A stretch of DNA of 64,000 nt from Pseudomonas sp. MF4836. Lineage in GTDB: Bacteria > Pseudomonadota > Gammaproteobacteria > Pseudomonadales > Pseudomonadaceae. The notes under the pieces were generated by a model. It did not search any database, was not told the DNA's origin, and saw only the letters and a program-made list of their open reading frames with translations. Below, piece by piece: positions 18,132 through 26,678 of the stretch. The stretch is from assembly GCF_002018875.1 (NCBI RefSeq), contig NZ_MVOL01000001.1:434001-498000 (forward strand), written 5' to 3'. The number at the start of each line of letters is the position of its first letter. Position 1 is the first letter of the stretch. A program made the translations under genes and the position numbers.

Positions 18132-20234
18132 GTGAATCCAAGTGCTGATCGATTGGGCCTGAGGGCTGTGGCAAAGCGCGCCATCCTGCAAAACCTGCTG
18201 GGTTGGCTGTCAGTGCTCCTGCTCTGCGCAGTCACCGCCCAGGCTCAGGCCCAGGTTCTGCTGCTGGGCGCGGCCACGGCCCCGGCCAATGCCAAGGGCT
18301 ATTTGCAGCGTCTGGACGACCCCTCGGGGGGGCTGACGCCGACCGAGGCCGAGCAATCCCCGGCCTGGCGCGCGCTGCCGCAAAGCTTGAGCGCGGGCTA
18401 CACCACCAACACGGTCTGGCTGCAAGTGCAGGTCGAGGCCCAGGACCCGGGCGAACACCGTTGGGTGATGCGCCTGAGCAATACCCTGCTCGACGATGTG
18501 CGTCTGTACCAGCGCGACAAACAGGGGGCCTGGCAGGAGCAGAAAGCCGGTGAGGATCTGGCGCGCAGCCAGTGGCCCATCGACTACCGCTCGGCGGTGT
18601 TTCCTCTGAAGTTGCGCCAGGGCGAGGTCAAAGTGCTATTGGTGCGCCTGCAGACCAAGAACGCCATGTCGGTCAGCCTGGAATTTGCACCGCGCCAGCT
18701 GTTTTCCGATATGAGTCGCCACGAGTACCTGGGTTTCGGTCTGTATTTCGGCGTTTACCTGATGCTGATCGGTTTCCATAGTGTGTTCTGGCGCATGACC
18801 CAGGCACCGGAAAGTGGCTGGTACCTGAGTTACGTCAGTTGCTGCGTGGCGGTCGAGGCCTTGACCGCCGGTTTGCCTCAGCAGCTTTTCAGGTTGCCAG
18901 TGAGCCTGAGCGATCCATTACTGGGGGTAGCGCTGGCGGTGGGAGTGCCGATTGGCGTGGTGTTCGCCGGGCGTCAATTGGGCTTGCCTCAGGTCTACCC
19001 CAGGTTGCACCGAGGCTTTGCCACCCTGGCTTGGTTGCTCTGCGGGCCTGCGGCACTGATCGTCATGGCCGGGCACTACCGCGATGCCATGCCGATCGTT
19101 CAGCTCACCGCGCTGTCGCTGGTGCCGTTGTATATCGGGATGGCCCTGTGGCTGCTGGTGCGCGGCCATCGCCCGGCACGTTTTTACCTGCTGGCGTTCG
19201 GCATCTATTACGCCGGGGTGGTGATCAGTTTCCTGCGCAACCTGGGCTACGTGCCGGCGACCTTCTGGACCGACAATGCCGCCGCGGCGGGCACCCTGAT
19301 TCATATGGCGCTGATGAGCCTGCGCATCATCAGCCACTACAACCGCCTCAAGCAGGACAAGCTGCAGGCGCAAGCCGAGTCGGCCAGGCAGACCTTGCAG
19401 CAGAACGCGAGGCTTGAATCCCTGGTGGCTGTGCGGGTCAGCCAGCTGAGTGAGGAAATCGGCCGACGCGTGCTGCTCGAGCAGGACCTGCGCGTGGCCC
19501 TGGAGCAGGAACAGCATATCCGCGCCCAGCAGAATGACTTTGTGGCGATGGTGTCCCATGAGTTCCGCACGCCGCTGGCCATCATCAATACCTCGGCGCA
19601 GCAATTGGCCAAACACTTGGATGCGCCCGTGGACAAGAGCCAGCGCCGTTGCCAGAACATCCGCGAGGCCGGTTCGCGCCTGCTGGCGCTGGTGGATGAC
19701 TACCTGACCCACGACCGAATGGCCGACGTGCAGCCGATGTCGCAGTTCAAGGGCTGCGACCTCAGAGCCCTGTTCGAGGATGTGCTGGCCGGGTTCGAGC
19801 CGGGGCGGATCCGCTTCAACTGCACGCTGCCCGAGCGGCCCTTTATCTGTGACAGCGGGTTATTGCACGTGGCCGTGCGCAACCTGCTGGCCAACGCCGA
19901 CCGCCATGCCCCGGCCGGGGCACAGATCGAGTTCGAGCTTTCCGAGCAGGATTCGGCCATCTGCCTGAGCATTCGGCACCCCGGCGAGGCCATCCCCGAG
20001 CAGGAGTGCGGACGCCTGTTCGACAAGTACTACCGTGGCCAGCAGGCCCAGCGCAGTTCGGGCGCGGGCCTGGGGTTATACATGGTGCAACGGATCGCGC
20101 AGTTGCATGACGGGGATGTGCAACTGCTGGAGGCAGGCGGGCAGGGGAGCATCTGCTTTCGGATGCGTTTGCAATTGCGTCAGGGGCCCGCTCAAACAGC
20201 GATCACCGCCGTTGCCAGCGATGTGTATGGGTAG
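18132..20234 (+). CDS. Membrane histidine kinase with 7TMR-DISM sensor
   Basis: 700 residues. A signal peptide (WLSVLLLCAVTAQAQA) is followed by a periplasmic 7TMR-DISM extracellular domain with NTVWLQVQVE and WVMRLSN. Seven membrane segments span about 195-400, then comes a coiled coil. A HisKA domain has the phosphoacceptor His in VSHEFRTPL, and an ATPase domain has N box RNLLANADRHAP and G box GAGLGLYMV. It should phosphorylate the divergent response regulator. 7TMR-DISM sensors often bind carbohydrates, but no ligand can be read from the sequence. The start is a GTG with a weak ribosome site; GTG 18168 is possible. Confidence 0.88.
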   Translation: MNPSADRLGLRAVAKRAILQNLLGWLSVLLLCAVTAQAQAQVLLLGAATAPANAKGYLQRLDDPSGGLTPTEAEQSPAWRALPQSLSAGYTTNTVWLQVQVEAQDPGEHRWVMRLSNTLLDDVRLYQRDKQGAWQEQKAGEDLARSQWPIDYRSAVFPLKLRQGEVKVLLVRLQTKNAMSVSLEFAPRQLFSDMSRHEYLGFGLYFGVYLMLIGFHSVFWRMTQAPESGWYLSYVSCCVAVEALTAGLPQQLFRLPVSLSDPLLGVALAVGVPIGVVFAGRQLGLPQVYPRLHRGFATLAWLLCGPAALIVMAGHYRDAMPIVQLTALSLVPLYIGMALWLLVRGHRPARFYLLAFGIYYAGVVISFLRNLGYVPATFWTDNAAAAGTLIHMALMSLRIISHYNRLKQDKLQAQAESARQTLQQNARLESLVAVRVSQLSEEIGRRVLLEQDLRVALEQEQHIRAQQNDFVAMVSHEFRTPLAIINTSAQQLAKHLDAPVDKSQRRCQNIREAGSRLLALVDDYLTHDRMADVQPMSQFKGCDLRALFEDVLAGFEPGRIRFNCTLPERPFICDSGLLHVAVRNLLANADRHAPAGAQIEFELSEQDSAICLSIRHPGEAIPEQECGRLFDKYYRGQQAQRSSGAGLGLYMVQRIAQLHDGDVQLLEAGGQGSICFRMRLQLRQGPAQTAITAVASDVYG

Positions 20235-20340
20235 CCCCCGGCTGCGTTCATGACCCATTGCCGAGCGCCCGGCAGTCGTATGCGGGCGGTCAGGGGCGGG
20301 CCGAATCAGGGGGCGAGGCACCCACCTCCAGCAACCCGCT

Positions 20341-20976
20341 TCAACGCCGCCCTTCAAACGCCATACGCACCGCCAGGCCCGCCAGCACCGTGCCCATCAG
20401 CCAGCGCTGCACCAACTGCCACACCGGCTTACTGGCGAGGAAGGCGGCAATGGAGCCGGCCATAAGCGCGATCAACGCATTGACGCTCACGCTGATGGCG
20501 ATCTGGGTCGAGCCCAGCACCAGGGACTGGGCCAGTACCGAGCCGTGGCCGGTAGGGTCGATGAACTGCGGCATCAGCGACAGGTACATGACCGCGACCT
20601 TGGGATTCAGCAGGTTGGTGACAAACCCCATCGTGAACAGCTTGCGCGGGCTGTCCTGAGGCAGGTCCCGGACCTGAAACGCGGAGCGTCCGCCGGGCTT
20701 GACTGCCTGCCAGGCCAGGTACAGCAAGTACAGCGCGCCGCCCAGGCGCAGGGCGTCATACGCATAGGGCACCGCCAGCAGCAAGGCGGTGATACCCAGG
20801 GCCGCGCACAGCATATAGACCAGGAAACCCAGCGCCACGCCGCCCAGGGAAATCAGCCCGGCCATTCGTCCCTGGCAGATCGAGCGTGAGATCAGGTAAA
20901 TCATGTTCGGCCCCGGGGTCAGCACCATGCCGAGGGAGATCAGGCCGTAGGCGATGAGGTTGGACAGTTCGGGCAT
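20341..20976 (-). CDS. LysE/RhtB-family amino-acid exporter
   Basis: 211 residues with about six hydrophobic segments. The N-terminus LIAYGLISLGMVLTPGPNM with GLISLGGVALGF is the LysE/RhtB family signature. It exports amino acids or analogues across the inner membrane; the substrate (threonine, homoserine, leucine or others) cannot be assigned. It stands alone, convergent with the kinase gene. Confidence 0.85.
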   Translation of the reverse strand: MPELSNLIAYGLISLGMVLTPGPNMIYLISRSICQGRMAGLISLGGVALGFLVYMLCAALGITALLLAVPYAYDALRLGGALYLLYLAWQAVKPGGRSAFQVRDLPQDSPRKLFTMGFVTNLLNPKVAVMYLSLMPQFIDPTGHGSVLAQSLVLGSTQIAISVSVNALIALMAGSIAAFLASKPVWQLVQRWLMGTVLAGLAVRMAFEGRR

Positions 20977-21024
20977 GGCGTGACTCCTGAAGGCATTGAA
21001 GGGAATCGGTGCTGCGCCGAACCT

Positions 21025-21210
21025 TTACCTGGCGGTATTGGCCAGCGCCGAAGCAGTCGACTCGATGGCGCGCCGATAGTAGGGCGCCTGACAGCCGTGC
21101 GTTAGATACAGATTCATCAACAAAACGACATACAGCGCGGCGATCAGCTTTGGCCGGCCGCGCCAAGCCCATCGGCAGCGCGGCTTTGTGGGTATCTGGC
21201 CATCAGCCAC
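21025..21210 (-). CDS. Possible small membrane protein
   Basis: 61-residue frame with one hydrophobic segment (LIAALYVVLLMNLYL) and a short polar tail. It lies in the 318-base gap between the LysE gene and the Imm26/LRR gene and has a weak G-rich ribosome site. I recognise no family. The amino-acid make-up (positive-inside RGRPK before the membrane segment) is plausible, but it could be chance. Nothing else is seen in this gap. Confidence 0.3.
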   Translation of the reverse strand: MADGQIPTKPRCRWAWRGRPKLIAALYVVLLMNLYLTHGCQAPYYRRAIESTASALANTAR

Positions 21211-21294
21211 CGGCGGGTCTCGCCACTGAAAAGCCGGCCCTATAGACTCGCCGGTTCGGGCGCGAGGACGGCGCCTTTATCGAGGACTTCATCC

Positions 21295-22890
21295 ATGGCA
21301 AAGCAGATGCCGGCACCTGGCGACGTGCTGGGTTTTCCCATCGAACGCATTGGCCGCTTTGGCGCGTGCCAGATCCTGGCGCTCGACAGCGACAAGCAGC
21401 AGGTCACGGTGGCATTGCTGGACTGGACCGGCGAGCAGATGCCGACGTTGGATGACGTGGCGGATGCCCCGCGCTTCGTGAAGAACTTCATGTTCTGGAA
21501 CGATCAGGAAATCGTCATGCACCTGGCCCTGCCCGTGCCCGTGGCGTATTGCAGTATCGGCAACCTGCCGCTGCGAGGCAGCAGCGAATCCAACAGCTAT
21601 GGCGGCTGGGGCTTCGGCGATCTCATCGCCCGCCAGTATGTCTGGAATGCGCTGCCCGGCGAGCTGACCCAGGCGTTCAAGGCCAGCCTGGACAGCGACG
21701 CTCTGGTCACTGCTCCGGGGCTCCTCTGTGCCGACAACGACCAGCCGATGCAGATGCGCGTCAGGTCTGCGTCGCGCTTCAGCGATGACGCGGCCTACCG
21801 CATCAGCGGCGATTTCAACATGGCCTCACTGCGTGCCTGGCCGCTGCTGCACCAGGTGTTTCTGCACGCCTGGCGCGACGACCTGATCCCTTTTCTGTGC
21901 AGCGCGCCCCTGGTCACCGAGCTGTCGCTGCTCAAGCACGATCAGCGCGAGCTCGACTTCTCGGCCACCTCCCTTGAACGGCTGGTGATCGACATCGAAG
22001 GTCTTGAGCGACTGGTCCTGCCCAAGAGCCTGACCACCCTGATCGTCCACGGCCAGGGCGCGGTCAAGCGCTTCGGCGCCATCGACGACCGGGTGGATGC
22101 GCTCAGCCAGCCGGCACCTGATGTGCGCCCCATGCTGACCGTGGTGGCCACACAGAACGGGCGCTGGATCTCGTTGCAGGCCACCGGCACGGTGCCGGCA
22201 GTGCACGGGCTCGACCAGTTGCGCGGGCTGCTTGTGGCCAAGGTGAGCGAACTTGACCTGGCCGAAGTCATCGACACCTTCCCCCACATCGAATACCTGC
22301 ACTTGTTCGGCGCCCCCGGGACTCTGAGCGGGCTAGGATCATTGAGCGAGCTGCCGAAGCTCGAAGCGCTGTGGTTCTGTGACCTGTTCGGCTACAGCCC
22401 GGATGATTTCCCCGCACCCGCTGCGCTGCCAAGCCTGACCAGCCTGAGCCTGGACAGCCTGCCGGCAGACGTCGCGGCGGCGGTGCGCAAGGCGTACAAG
22501 AAGGCGCCGCAGGTGGACCTGACACTGAGCAAGCCGCGCAAGCCCGAATGGCTGGCGGAGAACCTCGACAACCCGCTGCGGCACTGGGACGGTCGCGAAG
22601 GATTTGCCCCGGCCCTGGTCAAGAAGGTGCACGCGGCCTACATCGCGGCGTTGCGCCAGGTGCGCGAGGCTGAAACCGTCCGGGTCGACGAGGGGGCCTA
22701 CAGCCAGCGGGTCACCGCGGCCATCGCCGCGTTCCTCGAGGTGATCGCTGGGCTCAATCGCAAGCATGGCTTCCTCTACACCCTGGAACGCGACGAAGTG
22801 ATCGACGCGGTCAACCTCCTCGCCGCACCCCTCACTGCCGAGGCGCGTGTCGCACTGGACCCCTTGATCGAGGAAGCCCTGGACGATTGA
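21295..22890 (+). CDS. Imm26-like plus leucine-rich-repeat protein
   Basis: 531 residues, no signal peptide. Residues 1-150 start PGDVLGFPIERIGRFGACQI, which resembles immunity protein 26 (PGD.f.IPL....ygyGrvl). Residues 220-400 are leucine-rich: repeated LERLVI, LTTLIVHG, LPKLEALWF and LPSLTSLSLDSL, each about 20-24 residues. The C-terminal 110 residues are helical (DGREGFAPALVKKVHAAY). Similar proteins are often auto-annotated as gliding motility proteins with no evidence. A role as an immunity or recognition protein is inference. It is followed 81 bases later by the binding-protein-like gene. Confidence 0.7.
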   Translation: MAKQMPAPGDVLGFPIERIGRFGACQILALDSDKQQVTVALLDWTGEQMPTLDDVADAPRFVKNFMFWNDQEIVMHLALPVPVAYCSIGNLPLRGSSESNSYGGWGFGDLIARQYVWNALPGELTQAFKASLDSDALVTAPGLLCADNDQPMQMRVRSASRFSDDAAYRISGDFNMASLRAWPLLHQVFLHAWRDDLIPFLCSAPLVTELSLLKHDQRELDFSATSLERLVIDIEGLERLVLPKSLTTLIVHGQGAVKRFGAIDDRVDALSQPAPDVRPMLTVVATQNGRWISLQATGTVPAVHGLDQLRGLLVAKVSELDLAEVIDTFPHIEYLHLFGAPGTLSGLGSLSELPKLEALWFCDLFGYSPDDFPAPAALPSLTSLSLDSLPADVAAAVRKAYKKAPQVDLTLSKPRKPEWLAENLDNPLRHWDGREGFAPALVKKVHAAYIAALRQVREAETVRVDEGAYSQRVTAAIAAFLEVIAGLNRKHGFLYTLERDEVIDAVNLLAAPLTAEARVALDPLIEEALDD

Positions 22891-22971
22891 GCCAGGCCCT
22901 CGAATGACTCAACTGCCAGAACGCCTGATGCACACAAGGCCCGACCCCAACCTGATCTCCTGGAGCAAATC

Positions 22972-23694
22972 ATGAGTGCAATCACCCCTGCGGTTCTTCA
23001 AGACCTGGCCCCTGGCGGCGTGCTGCGCGCGGCCATCAATCTCGGCAATCCGGTACTGGCGCAGCAGGACCCGGATGGCTCGCTACACGGGGTCTCCGTG
23101 GCCCTGGCCAAGGCGTTGGCCGAGGAGCTGGGGGTGCGTCTGGAGATGCTGACATTCGACGCCGCCGGCAAAGTGTTTGCCGCGCTGGAGGAGGGCAGCT
23201 GGACCCTGGCCTTCCTGGCCATCGAGCCGGTGCGCGAGCAGCAGATCGCGTTCAGCGAACCCTACGTGATGATCGAAGGCACCTACCTGGTTGCGACCGA
23301 CTCGGCGTACCTCAAGGTCGAAGATCTGGATCAGCCCGGGCTGCGCCTCGCGGTCGGCCGGGGCGCGGCGTACGACCTGTTCCTCAGTCGGACCTTGCAG
23401 TACGCACAACTGGAGCGGGCCGAGACCTCCGCGGCGGCCGTGGAGCTGTTCTTCGAGCAGGGCCTGGATGCCGCCGCCGGCGTGCGCCAGCCCCTGCAAA
23501 AGGTTGCCACTGCCGATGGGCGTTACCGGGTGCTGGAAGGCGCGTTCACCGCGATCCGCCAGGCGCTGGCCGTGCCTCGCCAGCGAGCGGCAGGGGCGGC
23601 GTATGTGAGGGCCTTCGTCGAGCGCAAAAAGGCCGAAGGATTTGTCCACGCCGCACTGGCGGCGAGTGGGCAAGCCGAGGTCACGGTGCCCTAG
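22972..23694 (+). CDS. Leaderless solute-binding-protein-like (SBP_bac_3) protein
   Basis: 240 residues. GVLRAAINLGNPVL, GVSVALAKALAEELGV, and FLAIEPVREQQIAFSEPYVMIEG follow the amino-acid-type periplasmic binding protein fold, with the ligand-arginine region at EPVR. There is no signal peptide: the protein starts MSAITPAVLQDLAP and goes straight into the fold, and GGAG lies before the ATG. It is therefore predicted cytoplasmic, without transporter partners. It could be a ligand sensor or an ex-transport protein. Confidence 0.75.
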   Translation: MSAITPAVLQDLAPGGVLRAAINLGNPVLAQQDPDGSLHGVSVALAKALAEELGVRLEMLTFDAAGKVFAALEEGSWTLAFLAIEPVREQQIAFSEPYVMIEGTYLVATDSAYLKVEDLDQPGLRLAVGRGAAYDLFLSRTLQYAQLERAETSAAAVELFFEQGLDAAAGVRQPLQKVATADGRYRVLEGAFTAIRQALAVPRQRAAGAAYVRAFVERKKAEGFVHAALAASGQAEVTVP

Positions 23695-23760
23695 GGCCGA
23701 CGCTCCGGCTTGACACCCAGCCACGCCAACGGCGGGTTGTCAGGCCGGGGTCATTGCCCC

Positions 23761-24105
23761 TCAGCGTGAGCGAAACCCCCAGACCATCTCCACGATGCGC
23801 TCCGCAACCACCAGGTAGATCACGATAAGGCCCAGTTGCAGCGCCAGGTGATATTCCAGCTTGGCCAGCCGTCGAACCCCATCACTGACATTGAGCAGCC
23901 ACAACAGGGCCGATAAGCCGATCAGGCCCCAGCCTGCCATGTTGGAAACCAGCAGGCCCAGGAACAGGTCATGGGTGCCCCTGAGCGCATCGGTCCCCGC
24001 GGCAAACAGCAGGGCGCAGACGATCAGGTTTTTAACGTTGTCGAAGATCTGCGTACTGAGATCGTTTTCCAGCAGTTCCAGATAGCGATTCCAGAGTTTC
24101 TGCAT
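23761..24105 (-). CDS. Small inner-membrane protein
   Basis: 114 residues with three hydrophobic segments: NLIVCALLFAAGTDAL, LLVSNMAGWGLIGLSALLWLL and LALQLGLIVIYLVVA. The N-terminus is an amphipathic acidic stretch (YLELLENDLSTQIFD). No family is recognised. It lies downstream of the photolyase/DUF2256 pair on the same strand, with a 192-base gap where I see nothing else. Confidence 0.65.
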   Translation of the reverse strand: MQKLWNRYLELLENDLSTQIFDNVKNLIVCALLFAAGTDALRGTHDLFLGLLVSNMAGWGLIGLSALLWLLNVSDGVRRLAKLEYHLALQLGLIVIYLVVAERIVEMVWGFRSR

Positions 24106-24297
24106 AGTCGATAGGCCTCAAGTGTAGGCGTCGAACGCCGGCGCCAATCCCACTCAGGGGCCATCAGCAGCGCCCTGGGGCAGCGCCAGCCCCGGTGAGA
24201 ATGTCAGCGTAGCAGCCCGGGCGCAGGGTGATGGGCGTCTCAGGCGCCCACCCCAAGGCATCGTCGCGACGATTCGCCTTTGTCGGCGCAGCAACAC

Positions 24298-24432
24298 TCA
24301 CCGGGCTTTGTGCCGCCGACAGCGCTCCGAGCAATAGCGCACCTGATCCCAGCACCGCGCCCATTTCTTGCGCCAGGCAAAGGGCAGCCCGCAGGTCGCG
24401 CAGGTCTTGACCGGCAGTTCGCTCTTTTTCAC
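24298..24432 (-). CDS. DUF2256 zinc-ribbon-like small protein
   Basis: 44 residues, GTG start. It has [16 protein letters not shown], then [11 protein letters not shown]; two CxxC-like cysteine pairs make a small zinc-binding fold typical of DUF2256. Its GTG overlaps the TGA of the photolyase gene (GTGA), so the two are translationally coupled. DUF2256 genes are commonly found beside cryptochrome/photolyase genes, which supports both calls. The function is unknown. Confidence 0.85.
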   Translation of the reverse strand: MKKSELPVKTCATCGLPFAWRKKWARCWDQVRYCSERCRRHKAR

Positions 24433-25967
24433 AGCGGGTCCCCGGCGTCCAGGGCCGCGAGCAAATGCTGGCCGCGTTGCCAGAGCGCTTGCTGCTTGGC
24501 CTCCGGCATGCGGTCGAGGTTTTTATAGAGCATGGCCATGCGTTGGTTGCCCCGCAGCAGGTCGCCGTGGCGCATCAGGAAATGCCAGTACAGCGCATTG
24601 AAGGGGCAGGCGGTATCTTGCGTGCTTTGCGTGACGTTGTACGCGCAGTCGCGGCAGTAATCCGACATGCGCTTGATGTACTGGCCACTGGCGCAATAGG
24701 GTTTGGACCCCAGGTAACCGCCATCGGCATGCATGACCATGCCCAGGGTATTGGGCAGTTCGACCCAGTCGAAGGCGTCCATGTAGATGGCCAGGTACCA
24801 CTCGCAGATCTGGCTCGGCACGATCCCGGCCAGCATGGCAAAGTTGCCGGTGACCATCAGCCGCTGGATGTGATGGGCGTAGGCATGCTCCAGGCTCTGG
24901 CCGATGGCCTGGCGCATGCAGTTCATCCGGGTGGCGCCGGTCCAGTAGAACTCGGGCAGCGGCCGCTGGTTGCCGAAGGCATTGCCTTGGGCGTAGTCGG
25001 GCATCTTCAGCCAGTACACGCCGCGCACGTACTCGCGCCAGCCGATCAGTTGTCGGATAAAGCCTTCGGCGGCATTCAGGGCAATCCTGCCCGACCAGTA
25101 CGCCGCCTCCACATCGCTGCACACCTGGCGGACATCCAGCAGGCCGATATTCAGCGCGGCACTGATGCGTGCGTGAAACAGAAACGGTTCGTTGCTGGCC
25201 ATGGCGTCCTGGTAGTCGCCAAACCCGGCCAGGCCGAAATCCAGAAAGTACTCCCACAGCGCCAGGGCCTCGGCGTGGGTCACCGGGTAGTCGAAGCGCT
25301 CCAGGGAGCCGTAGTGACTGGAGAAGCGTGCGGCCACCAACTCCAGCACCTCGCGGGTCATCGAGTCCGTGCCAAACCGCGCCGGGTAGGGCGCCTTCGT
25401 TCCCTTGGGCAGGGCCTTGCGGTTGTCCGCATCAAAGTTCCAGGCACCGCCCACCGGGCTGCCGTCGCCATTGAGCAATAGCCCGCATTTGCGCCGCATC
25501 TCACGGTAAAAGAACTCCATGCGCAGCTGTTTCTTGCCCTGGGCCCAGGCCGCGAACTCGCTGCGGGAACAGATAAAACGCGTATCGGCGTGCCACTCGA
25601 CGCTAAACCCGCAGTCCTTGATCGACTGTTCGAGGCGCCAGTCGCCGCACTCCGTCAGGCACAGGACCTGAGCCTGCAACAGCGCTTGCCAGCGGCGCAA
25701 TTCGCCCGGCACCGAGCCGGTGTTGTGCGGATCATCCAGGGTCACGTACTGCACCCGCAAACCCCGCTCGCGCAACGCCTGGGCAAAATGGCGCATGGCA
25801 CTGAAAATCAGCACGATCTTCTGCGGGTGATGGGGTACATGGCTGGCTTCCTCCATCACCTCCACCAGCAACACCGTGTCGCGCTGCGCATCCAGCCCCT
25901 GCAGCGAGGCCAGGTCAAAGGACAACTGGTCGCCCAGCACCAGGCACAGTCGGCGAGTCGTATTCAT
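24429..25967 (-). CDS. phrB: (6-4) photolyase / FeS-BCP cryptochrome, PhrB type
   Basis: 512 residues. An N-terminal deoxyribodipyrimidine photolyase-related domain ([20 protein letters not shown]) precedes a FAD-binding helical domain with [11 protein letters not shown] and [15 protein letters not shown]. Four [4Fe-4S]-ligand cysteines fall at Cys350, Cys438, Cys441 and Cys454, matching the positions known for Agrobacterium PhrB. The protein should repair UV (6-4) photoproducts using FAD, a lumazine antenna and the iron-sulfur cluster, or serve as a light receptor. A DUF2256 gene overlaps its end. An A+T-rich inverted repeat lies upstream (26062-26087). Confidence 0.93.
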   Translation of the reverse strand: MNTTRRLCLVLGDQLSFDLASLQGLDAQRDTVLLVEVMEEASHVPHHPQKIVLIFSAMRHFAQALRERGLRVQYVTLDDPHNTGSVPGELRRWQALLQAQVLCLTECGDWRLEQSIKDCGFSVEWHADTRFICSRSEFAAWAQGKKQLRMEFFYREMRRKCGLLLNGDGSPVGGAWNFDADNRKALPKGTKAPYPARFGTDSMTREVLELVAARFSSHYGSLERFDYPVTHAEALALWEYFLDFGLAGFGDYQDAMASNEPFLFHARISAALNIGLLDVRQVCSDVEAAYWSGRIALNAAEGFIRQLIGWREYVRGVYWLKMPDYAQGNAFGNQRPLPEFYWTGATRMNCMRQAIGQSLEHAYAHHIQRLMVTGNFAMLAGIVPSQICEWYLAIYMDAFDWVELPNTLGMVMHADGGYLGSKPYCASGQYIKRMSDYCRDCAYNVTQSTQDTACPFNALYWHFLMRHGDLLRGNQRMAMLYKNLDRMPEAKQQALWQRGQHLLAALDAGDPL

Positions 25968-26061
25968 GGGTGGATCCAGCCAGTGTCGGGTGAGCGGAAG
26001 GTCATCCGGGCGGGAAGAGGGGGCGCAACACCGGATACGCTGTGGTTCTATCGTCTAAAAT

Positions 26062-26087
26062 CTATACAAATATATATTTATGTATAG
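26062..26087 (-). promoter_or_regulatory. Inverted repeat in photolyase promoter
   Basis: Seven-base perfect arms CTATACA and TGTATAG separated by twelve A/T bases, about 95 bases before the photolyase start. MerR-family light regulators (LitR/CarH) act on promoters with TGTATA/TATACA-like sites near photolyase genes in Pseudomonas, so this is a candidate light-control site; that link is inference. No litR gene is in the window. Confidence 0.5.
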
Positions 26088-26315
26088 GTTATTCATAGAG
26101 CTTTGCGCAGGAAACGGGATTGTTCCGCGGTGCCTGAGGAACCACCCTCAGCCAGGTCTGTAGCTCGTAACAGCGGTCGATGGCCTGGCAAGGCCTGCCT
26201 TGCAAACTGAAAAGCCCCGGCTACGCTGATGGCAGAATGCCCTACCTGAAAAAAAGAGCATCCCTATAACAGCTTGTATGGCCCCCTCATTCATTCGAAA
26301 TGTTGAAGGCTTGGA

Positions 26316-26678
26316 ATGCACTTAATGCTCAGGTGGCTACTTATACTTTCCATCTCGCTGACGTGCTCTTGCACGGTGGTTCATATTATCGGCGAGAGCG
26401 GCAATGTCGAAACCCGCTGGATGCCGGGCATCTCCTATATCCACATTGACGCCACTGAGCGTCCCTTGTACGTGCAAAGTGAGACCCTGGGCCTTGGCTT
26501 TTCCAATCAATCACTGACGCTGGGTTACGGGGTGTTTGAACAAGTAGTGGTAGAGGATATCAGCGGCGGCACCTGCCTCCTGATATCTATTGCTGGCGGC
26601 CCCGCCAATCGAGACTTCTCATTTCAGAAAAAGGATCCTGAATATGTTTGTACAAACAAGGAAGTCAGCGTTCGTTAA
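26316..26678 (+). CDS. Small lipoprotein, unknown function
   Basis: 120 residues. MHLMLRWLLILSISLTCSC is a lipoprotein signal with lipobox SLTC, the mature protein starting at Cys17. The rest (ETRWMPGISYIHIDATERPL, LGLGFSNQSLTLGYGVFE) is beta-rich, with two further cysteines (about 90 and 112). I recognise no family. The last 35 bases overlap the next lipoprotein gene in another frame, so the two are probably co-translated and work together. Base composition is A+T-richer than surroundings. Confidence 0.7.
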   Translation: MHLMLRWLLILSISLTCSCTVVHIIGESGNVETRWMPGISYIHIDATERPLYVQSETLGLGFSNQSLTLGYGVFEQVVVEDISGGTCLLISIAGGPANRDFSFQKKDPEYVCTNKEVSVR

